A stretch of 64,000 nucleotides of DNA from Streptomyces xylophagus (GTDB lineage: Bacteria > Actinomycetota > Actinomycetes > Streptomycetales > Streptomycetaceae), in NCBI RefSeq assembly GCF_000716435.1, contig NZ_JNWO01000023.1:62001-126000 (forward strand). The letters run 5' to 3'. Each line of letters begins with the position of its first letter. The stretch's first letter is position 1. Shown here in pieces: positions 1 through 9,045 of this stretch. Below the pieces are notes generated by a model. That model searched no databases. It was given only the letters and a program-made list of their open reading frames with translations, and was not told the DNA's origin. A program made the translations under genes and the position numbers.

Positions 1-1637
<1,637 letters not shown>

Positions 1638-1718
1638 GGGTCGGGACCGGGACTGCGAGTGGGACGGGGGCGCAGGGAGCCGGTATTGCCCTCGCCCAGG
1701 GCCGTCAGCCCCGGACCC

Positions 1719-2657
1719 TCAGCTCAGGGCCGTGAGCCCTGGCGCGAACACGATCAGCAGGGGCAGCAAGGGGACCAGTGCCGCCACCGTCGTCGTCAGG
1801 GCGCGGCGTCGGCGGCCCAGCCTCGGGCGGGGGTCCAGGAGGCGGTCGACGCGTTCGCCGAGGAGGCGGTGGCTGGAGGCGCAGGAGAGGACGCCTCGGT
1901 GGTTGTTCAGCTCGATCAGTGCCAACGCCGTGGTCAGGTGGCCGCATTGGCGGGAGGCGGTGTCGTCGGCGGCCAACTCGACCAGGCGGTGGGTCTGGTC
2001 GCAGAAGTGGGCGAACAGGGGGACGTGCGGGAAGCCGGAGGCCAGCGCCGTCGACAGGTGCAGCAGCCAGTCGTGGTGGGCGCGGGCGTGACCGCGTTCG
2101 TGGGTGAGGACCGCGTCGAGCTGGTGGCCGGTGAGGCGGTGCAGGGCGCCGGTCGTCACGACCAGTTGGGGTGGGTGGCCGGGCATCCACCAGGCGTCCG
2201 GGTACTCGTCCTCCAGGACGAGCAGGGGACCCCGTGCGGCGGGCAGGCCGGCGGGCAGGTCGGGGGCGCGCTCGCGCAGATGTGCGCGGGCCTGGCCGCG
2301 ACGGCGGCGGACCTCGGCGAGTTCGCGGGCGAGCATCGCGGTGGTCCAGGCGGCGCCGCAGGCGAGTGACAGCGTGAGGGCGACCGCCCAGACGGGGGCG
2401 GCGGAGAGGTCGTAGGCCGCGGTGACGGCCGGGGGAGCGGGGGCGAAGACATGGTCACGGACGGTGTGGAAGACGGCGGCGGCGCCCAGCACGAGGGCGG
2501 CCAGACAGCACAGCAGGACGGTCGCGACCAGGCACTGCCACGCCCACAGGCCGACCACGGGTTCCCGCTCCGGCCACACGGCCCGGGTCAGCGCGCGCGG
2601 AGCCGGAACGGCGGCCGAGAGGGCGACGACGCTCAGCAGGAGCAGGCAGACAGTCAT
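1719..2657 (-). CDS. M56 family (BlaR1/MecR1-type) membrane metallopeptidase
   Basis: A predicted integral-membrane zinc protease of 312 aa. Hydrophobic segments lie near residues 1-20, 37-62 and 85-108, with another at the C-terminus (about 288-310). The zinc motif HERGH is at residues 186-190 and a VELAADD third-ligand region follows about 40 residues later. The extracellular penicillin-binding sensor of BlaR1 is absent, as in most actinobacterial members. Such genes usually sit beside a BlaI repressor, but none is visible here. An ATG start preceded by GGAG fits, and it overlaps the stop of a small upstream frame by ATGA. The substrate is unknown. Confidence 0.85.
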   Translation of the reverse strand: MTVCLLLLSVVALSAAVPAPRALTRAVWPEREPVVGLWAWQCLVATVLLCCLAALVLGAAAVFHTVRDHVFAPAPPAVTAAYDLSAAPVWAVALTLSLACGAAWTTAMLARELAEVRRRRGQARAHLRERAPDLPAGLPAARGPLLVLEDEYPDAWWMPGHPPQLVVTTGALHRLTGHQLDAVLTHERGHARAHHDWLLHLSTALASGFPHVPLFAHFCDQTHRLVELAADDTASRQCGHLTTALALIELNNHRGVLSCASSHRLLGERVDRLLDPRPRLGRRRRALTTTVAALVPLLPLLIVFAPGLTALS

Positions 2658-2824
2658 GCCACGGGCTCCGGATCCTGGTCAGCGGAACGAACAGAAGGAA
2701 CGGGAAGAACGGGAGCAACAGAACGTGCGGGTGCGGCTGTACCCGCGGGCGGGGCCACGACGTGTGTGTCGCCCGCCGTCAGTATGACTGCACGGGCGGT
2801 CGGAGTCAGGTGTACGGCGAGCAC
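2654..2824 (-). CDS. Possible small protein coupled to the M56 peptidase
   Basis: A short frame (about 56 aa from a GTG; a longer start at 2911 would run into fahA) ends on a TGA that overlaps the M56 ATG. A GGGGCAGG-like ribosome site precedes the GTG. The product is Ala/Pro/Val-rich with no recognisable domain. The junction is the main argument that it is translated. It occupies the place where a blaI-type gene would be expected but does not look like one. Confidence 0.35.
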   Translation of the reverse strand: MLAVHLTPTARAVILTAGDTHVVAPPAGTAAPARSVAPVLPVPSVRSADQDPEPVA

Positions 2825-2855
2825 CGGACCTGCCCCGCCCGCCGCACCCCTCACG

Positions 2856-4118
2856 TCAGTCCCGCGCCACGATCCGCCCGGTGACCTCACCGAGCCCCAC
2901 TCGCGTGCCATCCGCCCCCGGCGCCCACGCCGACAGGGTCACGACATCCCCGTCCTCCAGGAACGTCCGCTTTCCGTCCGGGAGTTCGAGGGCGTCCCGG
3001 CCGTTCCAGGTCAGTTCCAGCAGCGAACCGCGCTCATGTTCGGCAGGCCCGCTGACCGTGCCCGAGCCGTACAGGTCGCCGGTGCGCAGGGAGGCGCCGT
3101 TGACGGTCATCTGGGCGAGTTGCTGCGCGGCCGTCCAGTACATGGTGGAGAACGGCGGCTCGGAGACCGTGTGGCCGTTGATCGCGACGGAGATGCGGAG
3201 GTCGTAGCCGCCGGGTTCCTCGGCCGAGTCGTCGAGGTAGGGAAGGAGTTCGTGCGTGCGCTCGGGCGGCGCCACCCGCGACTCCTCCAGCGCGTCCAGC
3301 GGAGTGATCCACGCCGACACCGACGTGGCGAAGGACTTGCCGAGGAACGGGCCGAGGGGGACGTACTCCCAGGCCTGGATGTCGCGTGCCGACCAGTCGT
3401 TCAGGAGGCACAGGCCGAAGACGTGCTCGCGGAAGTCGGCGAGCGCCACCGGCTCGCCCATCGTCGACGGCGTCCCGACCACGAAGCCGACCTCCGCCTC
3501 GATGTCCAGGCGGATCGACGGGCCGAAGACGGGCGCGGGGTCGGCGGGGGCCTTGTGCTGGCCGGACGGGCGTACGACATCCGTGCCCGAGACCACGATC
3601 GTGCCGGAGCGGCCGTGGTAACCGATGGGCAGGTGCTTCCAGTTGGGGGTCAGCGAGTCGGGGGCGTCGGGGCGGAAGATGCGGCCGACGTTCCGGGCGT
3701 GGTTCTCGGAGGCGTAGAAGTCGACGTAGTCCGCGACCTCGAAGGGGAGGTGCAGGGTCACCGCGGAGAGTGGGTGGAAGTAGGGCGCGATCGTCTCCTG
3801 GTGGGACGGCACCGTCACCCACGCGGTCAGCGCGCGCCGGACGTCCGACCAGGCCGTGTGGCCGGCGGCGAGCAGCGGGTTGAGGGTGGGGTGCGCGAGG
3901 AGGGAGACGTACGGCGAGCCGAGCGCGGCGGCGGCGGCGCCCGCGTCGAGCACGTGGTCGCCGAGCCGGACGCCGACGGTCCGCCGGTCCGAACCGGCCG
4001 GGGAACCGGTCGAGGAACCGGTCGAGGAACCGGTCGAGGAACCGGTCGGGGAGAAGACGCCGTACGGAAGGTTGTGCGGGCCGAAGGGGTCGCCCTCGGG
4101 AAGGTCGAAGGGGGGCAT
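2856..4118 (-). CDS. fahA: Fumarylacetoacetase
   Basis: The last enzyme of the homogentisate branch of tyrosine/phenylalanine catabolism; it hydrolyses 4-fumarylacetoacetate to fumarate and acetoacetate. The 420-aa product has the family N-terminus (FGPHNLPYGVFS) and the core motifs SYVDFY-like ADYVDFYASENHARNVGRIFRP, LPIGYHGR, IEAEVGFVVG, LLNDWSARDIQAWE and GKSFATSVSAWI. Length is normal apart from a Thr/Gly/Ser repeat inserted after residue 24. The ATG at 4118 is supported by conservation. No homogentisate dioxygenase gene lies next to it, so the pathway is dispersed, as is common in Streptomyces. Confidence 0.96.
   Translation of the reverse strand: MPPFDLPEGDPFGPHNLPYGVFSPTGSSTGSSTGSSTGSPAGSDRRTVGVRLGDHVLDAGAAAAALGSPYVSLLAHPTLNPLLAAGHTAWSDVRRALTAWVTVPSHQETIAPYFHPLSAVTLHLPFEVADYVDFYASENHARNVGRIFRPDAPDSLTPNWKHLPIGYHGRSGTIVVSGTDVVRPSGQHKAPADPAPVFGPSIRLDIEAEVGFVVGTPSTMGEPVALADFREHVFGLCLLNDWSARDIQAWEYVPLGPFLGKSFATSVSAWITPLDALEESRVAPPERTHELLPYLDDSAEEPGGYDLRISVAINGHTVSEPPFSTMYWTAAQQLAQMTVNGASLRTGDLYGSGTVSGPAEHERGSLLELTWNGRDALELPDGKRTFLEDGDVVTLSAWAPGADGTRVGLGEVTGRIVARD
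4002..4049 (-). repeat. 12-bp tandem repeat inside fahA
   Basis: About four copies of a 12-bp unit (GGAACCGGTCGA on the plus strand) encode repeated TGSS near residues 24-40 of fumarylacetoacetase. The repeat lies between two conserved N-terminal elements and keeps the frame. Confidence 0.9.
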
Positions 4119-4326
4119 GGGTACTGCCTCACTCTCGTGCGTACTCGTGCGATCCGTATGTCAGGTGATGGCGTATCGCCGCGCCAAACGTTACGGGTGA
4201 GTTGCACGTCTCGGCAGTGTCTAAAGAGTTCGCAATGTCCGAATAGGTCTTGTCGGAAGCGGCAATTCCGGCTTAGCGTCCTTTGGGGGACACGGACGGG
4301 GTGGGTCCGGTCCGTAGGGGGGACAC
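4119..4326. promoter_or_regulatory. Divergent promoter region between fahA and the ATP-grasp gene
   Basis: This 208-bp region separates divergent genes and is more AT-rich than its surroundings (for example around 4186-4270). Both promoters must lie here, but I see no clear -35/-10 pair or strong operator. Confidence 0.5.
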
Positions 4327-5601
4327 GTGGGGGGACCCGTGGCCAAAAGCACCGGCAGCGTGCCTTTCGAGGCCGACCGCCAAGTGCCGGGCCTGATCGT
4401 GAAGTTCGGCGACTATCCGCTGCATCACGGAGGCGTGGGCGCGATCCGCAGTCTGGGGCGCCTCGGCGTGCCGATGTATGCGATTACGGAGGACCGTTAC
4501 ACGCCCGCGGCCGCGTCCCGTTACCTGGAGCGCGCGTTCGTGTGGCCGACGACCGGCACGGAGGAACCCGGGCGACTCGTGGAGGGTCTGCTGCGCATCG
4601 GGCGCCGAATCGGCCGTCCCACGGTCCTCATACCCACGGACGAAGAGGCCGCCGTCCTGATCGCGGAGCACCAGGACGCGCTCGGCGACCGCTTCCTCTT
4701 CCCGCGCGTGGAGCGGGAGTTGCCGCGCCGGCTCGCGAGCAAGCAGGGACTGCACGAACTCTGTGTGGAACACGGCATACCCAGCCCCACTGCCGCCTTC
4801 CCGCAGTCGTACGACGACATCGTCGACTTCGCGGAGAAGGCCCGCTTCCCGATCGTGGCCAAGAACAGGGAGGCGTTCGTACGGCGCTCTCAGCCGGCGG
4901 TGAACGGTACGACGAAGATCACCACCCGCGAGGGGCTGCTCACGCTCGCCCGTGACTGGGGCGAGCACCCCGGCGTGATCCTCCAGGAGTACCTGCCGAG
5001 GGAGGACGCCGAGGACTGGATCGTGCACGCCTACTTCGACCAGGACTCCACCCCGCTCGCCATGTTCACCGGCGTCAAGGTGCGCTCCTGGCCGCCGCAC
5101 GCGGGCATGACGGCAAATGCGTATGTCGTGGACAATCCGGAACTCGCGGACCTTGCCGCGCGTTTCATCAAACAGATCGGCTTCACCGGAATCATCGACC
5201 TCGACCTGCGCTTCGACCGGCGCGACGGTCAGTACAAACTGCTCGACTTCAACCCCCGTATGGGCGCCCAGTTCCGGCTCTTCGAGAACGAGTCGGGGGT
5301 GGACGTCGTCCGCGCCATGCACCTCGACCTGACCGGCCGCACCGTCCCGGAGGGGGAACAGCGCGCCGGACACCGGTACATCGTGGAGAACATCGACCTG
5401 CCCGCCCTCCTCGCCTACCGCCGCAGCGGCTATACGACGCCGCACGCGCCGGCGAGGGCGACCGGGACGGAGCTGGCCTGGCTCGCGGGTGACGACCTGC
5501 GGCCGTTCTTCACGATGCTCGCCCGCTTCGTGCGGCCGGGCGCTAGGCATCTTTACCAGCTGTGGCGTACCAATCGGCGTGGCAGCAGCACCAGTAGCTA
5601 G
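4327..5601 (+). CDS. ATP-grasp domain enzyme, carboxylate-amine ligase-like
   Basis: A predicted cytosolic ATP-dependent ligase of 424 aa that would activate a carboxylate as acyl-phosphate and join it to an amine or thiol. Typical ATP-grasp features are PIVAKNREAF (ATP-binding Lys), VILQEYLP, GIIDLDLRFDRRDG and LLDFNPRMGAQFRLF (metal-binding Asn/Glu). The N-terminal region (KFGDYPLHHGGVGAIRSLGRLGVPMYAITED) is a pre-ATP-grasp Rossmann-like domain. GTG at 4327 follows a GGGGGGA ribosome site; a second GTG at 4339 is also possible. The flavoprotein gene follows 106 bp downstream, probably in one operon. The substrate is unknown. Confidence 0.85.
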   Translation: MGGPVAKSTGSVPFEADRQVPGLIVKFGDYPLHHGGVGAIRSLGRLGVPMYAITEDRYTPAAASRYLERAFVWPTTGTEEPGRLVEGLLRIGRRIGRPTVLIPTDEEAAVLIAEHQDALGDRFLFPRVERELPRRLASKQGLHELCVEHGIPSPTAAFPQSYDDIVDFAEKARFPIVAKNREAFVRRSQPAVNGTTKITTREGLLTLARDWGEHPGVILQEYLPREDAEDWIVHAYFDQDSTPLAMFTGVKVRSWPPHAGMTANAYVVDNPELADLAARFIKQIGFTGIIDLDLRFDRRDGQYKLLDFNPRMGAQFRLFENESGVDVVRAMHLDLTGRTVPEGEQRAGHRYIVENIDLPALLAYRRSGYTTPHAPARATGTELAWLAGDDLRPFFTMLARFVRPGARHLYQLWRTNRRGSSTSS

Positions 5602-5707
5602 CGGCTAGTAGCTAGTGGCAAGTAGCTGGCAGTGGTCAGTGACCTCTGGCCGCAGTACCAGCAGCTTCAGCACGAAGTGACGAATTGACGTCCTGGGGAG
5701 GGACTTC

Positions 5708-6910
5708 GTGATTCAACCGGTAGCAGTCATCGGTGCCGGGCCGTTCGGCCTTTCCACCGCCGCGCATCTGAGGGCGCGCGGCATCCCGGTCCGTGTCTTC
5801 GGCGAGCCCATGGTCAGTTGGCGTGACCACATGCCCGCCGGGATGCTTCTGAAGTCGACCCCCGCCGCCTCCAACTTCGACGCCCCGCAGCCCGGCCACA
5901 ACCTCGTCGACTACTGCGACGCGGCCGGCATCCCCCGCCTGGTCACCGACGAGGACATCATCCCGGTGGAGACCTTCATCGGCTACGGCGAGTGGTTCCA
6001 GCAGAAGCTGGTGCCCGAGCTGGAGCGGGTGCGGGTCGTGTCCGTCGACCGGAACAAGGGCGGTGGCTTCGAAATCAAGCTGGACTCGGGGGAGTTGTTC
6101 ACGGCGCGGGCGGTGGTCGTGGCGACCGGACTCTCCGGCCTCGCCAACCTTCCGCCCGAGCTGGCGGCAGCGGCGGCCGACGGCCCGGTACCCACCGGTC
6201 CCGTCTCGCACAGTTCCCAGCACCATGACCTGAGCGGGTTCAAGGGCAAGGAGCTGATCGTCGTCGGCGCCGGGCAGTCCGCGCTGGAGACGGCGGCGCT
6301 CGCGGCGGAGGCGGGGGCGAGTGTGCGGATCGTCTCGCGCGGGCGGGGGCGGGTCGCCTTCGGTGCGGCGCCATGGGAGCAGCCGAAGCTGCGTCCCGAG
6401 TCGCCGTTCGGGCGGGCGTGGTCGCTGTGGGCGTTGAGTTACTACCCGCAGCCGTACCGCTATTTGCCCGAGCAGACCCGGCACTACCTGGTTCGCCGGG
6501 TGCTCGGTCCGCTGGGTGCGTGGTGGCTGCGTGAGCGGTTCGAGGGGAAGGTTCAGGTCAGCGAGGTCGATCGGATCGTACGGGCGGAAGTGGCCAACGG
6601 CAGCCCCGAGTTGACCGTCGCCACGCTCGGCGGCGGGACCCAGCGACTCGCCGCCGATCACGTCATCTCGGCGACGGGGTACCGGGTGGACATCGCGGCG
6701 ATGGACTTCCTGGGGCATGAGTTGCGGACCCAACTCGCGGTGAGCCGGGGTACGCCGAAGCTCGGGGCCGGGTATGTGTCGTCCGTGCCGGGGGTGTACT
6801 TCACGGGGCTGCCGGCCGCGTCGTCGTACGGGCCGGTGATGCGGTTCGTGTGCGGGACGGAGTTCGCTTCGCCGCGGTTGGCGAAGCATCTGGCGGCGGC
6901 GCACGGGTAG
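5708..6910 (+). CDS. FAD/NAD(P)-binding monooxygenase-like flavoprotein
   Basis: A 400-aa flavoprotein of the FMO/N-hydroxylating monooxygenase superfamily. The N-terminal FAD-binding motif is VIGAGPFGLSTAAHL; a second Rossmann motif, IVVGAGQSALETAALAAEAG, binds NAD(P); the linker ATGYRVD is the conserved C-terminal ATG motif. GTG at 5708 follows GGGGAGGG at a good distance. Its partner is the ATP-grasp gene just upstream, and together they could form a small oxidise-and-ligate unit acting on an amino-acid-like substrate. That role is inference from pairing only; a reductase role is also possible. Confidence 0.85.
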   Translation: MIQPVAVIGAGPFGLSTAAHLRARGIPVRVFGEPMVSWRDHMPAGMLLKSTPAASNFDAPQPGHNLVDYCDAAGIPRLVTDEDIIPVETFIGYGEWFQQKLVPELERVRVVSVDRNKGGGFEIKLDSGELFTARAVVVATGLSGLANLPPELAAAAADGPVPTGPVSHSSQHHDLSGFKGKELIVVGAGQSALETAALAAEAGASVRIVSRGRGRVAFGAAPWEQPKLRPESPFGRAWSLWALSYYPQPYRYLPEQTRHYLVRRVLGPLGAWWLRERFEGKVQVSEVDRIVRAEVANGSPELTVATLGGGTQRLAADHVISATGYRVDIAAMDFLGHELRTQLAVSRGTPKLGAGYVSSVPGVYFTGLPAASSYGPVMRFVCGTEFASPRLAKHLAAAHG

Positions 6911-6964
6911 TTGGGCCGGGCGGACGGTTCGGGCGGACGGTCTGGGCTGACGGTTCGGGCGGGC

Positions 6965-7651
6965 TCAGGTGATCATGGAACGGGCGACGCGGAAGCCCAC
7001 GTCGTCCACGCGGAACGTCGGGTGGCTTCGGCGCCGTACCGAAGCGCGGCAGCTCCAGTGCTCGTCGAACCATCCGCCGCCGCGCAGTACCCGGTAGGTG
7101 CCGTAGACCTCCGGGTCGTAGAGGTCCCAGCACCATTCCCACACGTTGCCCATCATGTCGTGCAGGCCCCACGGGTTGGGCAGTCGGCCGCCCGGTTCGT
7201 GGGGGCGTTCCTCGGAGTTGCCGCGGTGCCAGGCGATGTCGTCGAGCGGTCCGTAGCGGGGGCCGCTCGTGCCGGCCCGGCACGCGTACTCCCACTCGGC
7301 CTCGGTGGGGAGGCGGTAGCCGTCGGCGGAGGGGTTCTGTCGTACGACGGCCTCGCCGTGGGCGTCGACGTCGTACGCGGGTGTCAACTTCTCTTGTTGT
7401 GAGAGGGAGTTGCAGAAGTGCACGGCGTCCTGCCACGACACGGTCTCCACGGGGAGGCGGTCGCTGCCCTGTGCGGTGCTGGGCCGCTCGCCGGTGACCT
7501 TGGCGTACTGCTCCTGTGTGACGGGGAAGGTGCCGAGGTGGAAGGGGGCGAGGTCGACTGTCCAACTGCGTTCTGTGCGGCGGTCGGAGAGGGTAACCTG
7601 GCCGGGCGGGACGGGGATGAGGTCGAGGTCGATGTGCGGGGTCGTGCCCAT
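6965..7651 (-). CDS. SUMF1/FGE-fold (formylglycine-generating enzyme-like) protein
   Basis: A 228-aa protein with the full FGE-sulfatase fold signature: LGTFPVTQEQYAKVTG, PVETVSWQDAVHFCNSLS, RLPTEAEWEYACRAG, NPWGLHDMMGNVWEWCWD and the C-terminal RVLRGGGWF...DDVGFRVA. In true sulfatase-activating FGE the region after RGGS has two catalytic cysteines; here only the second position keeps a Cys (DEHWSC), so sulfatase maturation is unlikely. The fold is also used in iron-dependent enzymes and in conflict-system effectors. The start is 8 nt past the stop of the preceding minus-strand frame, suggesting coupling. No sulfatase gene is in the window. Confidence 0.88.
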   Translation of the reverse strand: MGTTPHIDLDLIPVPPGQVTLSDRRTERSWTVDLAPFHLGTFPVTQEQYAKVTGERPSTAQGSDRLPVETVSWQDAVHFCNSLSQQEKLTPAYDVDAHGEAVVRQNPSADGYRLPTEAEWEYACRAGTSGPRYGPLDDIAWHRGNSEERPHEPGGRLPNPWGLHDMMGNVWEWCWDLYDPEVYGTYRVLRGGGWFDEHWSCRASVRRRSHPTFRVDDVGFRVARSMIT

Positions 7652-7659
7652 GCGTTACG

Positions 7660-8082
7660 TCAGCTCCGTAGCTCCGTGAGCATCGGCCGTAGGTGGGCCG
7701 CGAGTTGGGGATCCGAGTAGGTCGGCTCCGTTGCCGTGGCGAGGTTGGCTTGTGGGTTGCGGTGGTCGGCGGTCGGCCGTGGGTGGGTCGCCTGCGGTTT
7801 GGTGGTGGGTCGGGGCCGCGTCGGGGGGTGTCCGTCCTCGGAACGGCGCGGAATCGGTCTTCTACCAACTCGGCCGTGTTGACGCGCCAACCGCTGCGGG
7901 CGGACACCCCCCGACACGGCCCCTTCTCGCCGTACGCGGCCGACTGGCCGCTGGGGTGCCGAAGAGTCGTTGCCGTCCAACGCGTCGGCCACCTCGCCGC
8001 GCACGGCCGACACGATGTCCGTGTCCGACCAGCGGTCATCGTCGCCGTGCGTGGTGTCGGCCTGGTCTGTGGGGCAGGGCAC
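7660..8082 (-). CDS. Hypothetical protein upstream of the FGE-like gene
   Basis: A frame of about 140 aa from a GTG at 8082 (or TTG at 8103). It starts acidic (HGDDDRWSDTDIVSAVRGEVADALDG), turns Arg/Pro-rich in the middle and ends SDPQLAAHLRPMLTELRS. The middle has weak coding character and an overlapping minus-strand frame is equally open there, so a frameshift or a decayed gene cannot be excluded. It lies 9 bp after one gene and 8 bp before the FGE-like gene, which argues for one transcription unit. No domain was recognised. Confidence 0.45.
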   Translation of the reverse strand: MPCPTDQADTTHGDDDRWSDTDIVSAVRGEVADALDGNDSSAPQRPVGRVRREGAVSGGVRPQRLARQHGRVGRRPIPRRSEDGHPPTRPRPTTKPQATHPRPTADHRNPQANLATATEPTYSDPQLAAHLRPMLTELRS

Positions 8083-8090
8083 GGTCCGCT

Positions 8091-8453
8091 CTAGGCGAGC
8101 CAACGGGCGCTGTGCCGGTGGCGTCCAGTCTCGATCTCGATGTCCGTCGCCAGTCCCGTTCGCACCAGATGCAGCTGACGTCTTGTCGTTTGACGAGCGC
8201 GCCGCTCCTCAATGTAGGCGAGAGCCGCCACCGTCCCTCCGCGCGTATTGCTGTGGGCGAAGGAGTACACGGCAACAGATCGTCGTACCTCCTGTGGCAA
8301 CGGGCGCCACCCCTCCAGCGTGGCGGAGCGCAGGCGCTCGGAGCTATAGCGAAGCTCCCGCACCTGGACGGCTCTCCACGGGCTCCCGGGACGGAAAGCC
8401 GCCTGCGGAGATTGGGCAGCGTTGTGGCGAATGTGGTGGGCACTTCTGGCCAT
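8091..8453 (-). CDS. Hypothetical basic protein, 120 aa
   Basis: ATG at 8453 is preceded by TAGGAG/GGAG at proper spacing. The product is Arg-rich (AVQVRELRYSSERLRSATLEGWRPLPQEVRRSVAVYSFAHSNTRGGTVAALAYIEERRARQ) with the look of a soluble alpha-helical protein. I do not recognise a family. It heads a short minus-strand series leading to the FGE-like gene, so it may work with it. A longer open frame exists to 8624 but lacks coding support. Confidence 0.6.
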   Translation of the reverse strand: MARSAHHIRHNAAQSPQAAFRPGSPWRAVQVRELRYSSERLRSATLEGWRPLPQEVRRSVAVYSFAHSNTRGGTVAALAYIEERRARQTTRRQLHLVRTGLATDIEIETGRHRHSARWLA

Positions 8454-8547
8454 GACTCCACTCCTACCGGAGGGATCCACCGTGCCGCCATCGGGTTTTC
8501 CTCGATCGATACGGCAGCGGTCTGATCGCCGTGCATAGGGTTCGCCC

Positions 8548-8820
8548 GTGGATGACGAGATCACGGCCACGGTCGGCCACCAGTTGTACTCGTTCGACGG
8601 TCGGATACTGGAGATCTTCGGCAACTACCCCAAACGCTTCCATATCCGGCACATGCGCCTGAGCGTCACCGGCCCCGACCGGAAGGGGAGGCGGATCGTG
8701 GAGATCGACGCTGTGGGGACGCGCGTCACCATGACTTACACGGCCGTGGAGTGGGAGGCGCCCGGCCTGGCCGCGCTGCTGGAAACGGTGCAGGCGGCCA
8801 TCGCGCAACTCTCCGAGTAG
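8548..8820 (+). CDS. Small conserved actinobacterial protein, 90 aa
   Basis: GTG at 8548 opens a frame with regular amphipathic beta-strands (TVGHQLYSFDGRILEIF, FHIRHMRLSVTG, RIVEIDAVGTRVTMTYTAVEW) and a C-terminal helix (LAALLETVQAAIAQL). The pattern suggests a small PH-like or split-barrel domain, but I cannot name it. Codon use is fully Streptomyces-like. It stands alone on this strand, between the unknown minus-strand genes and the DUF397 gene. Confidence 0.75.
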   Translation: MDDEITATVGHQLYSFDGRILEIFGNYPKRFHIRHMRLSVTGPDRKGRRIVEIDAVGTRVTMTYTAVEWEAPGLAALLETVQAAIAQLSE

Positions 8821-8847
8821 AGAAGCGCGTTGAGGTGAGCGGGTGGG

Positions 8848-9045
8848 TCAGGCTTCGGACGCGTACGTCACGAAGTTCGTCCAAGTGGTTGGCGTGACGG
8901 CGAACCGGGGGCCCTGGGCGTTGTTGTGCTTGGAGTCGCGGATGTGGATCGTGGCGGGGGTGGTGGCCACTTCGACGCAGGAGTCACCCTCGGAGCCACT
9001 GCTGTAGCTGCTCTTGAACCAGGCCAGTTCGGGCTCGCGGATCAT
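8848..9045 (-). CDS. DUF397 domain protein (Scr2-like partner)
   Basis: A 65-aa protein with the complete DUF397 pattern: AWFKSSYSSG, GDSCVEVA, IHIRDSKHNN-GPRFAVTPTTWTNFV. These proteins are encoded beside Scr1-type helix-turn-helix regulators and are proposed toxin-like or signalling partners. Its ATG overlaps the stop of the regulator gene by ATGA, so the pair is translationally coupled. Confidence 0.95.
   Translation of the reverse strand: MIREPELAWFKSSYSSGSEGDSCVEVATTPATIHIRDSKHNNAQGPRFAVTPTTWTNFVTYASEA

Noticed and set aside
2451..4955. 834-codon plus-strand open frame across M56, fahA and the ATP-grasp gene
   Set aside because: It runs antisense to fahA and out of frame with the ATP-grasp gene; composition is Arg/Gly noise.
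5602..5707. CTAGTAGCTAG-like repeats before the flavoprotein gene as an attachment site
   Set aside because: Short and irregular, with no integrase or tRNA nearby.
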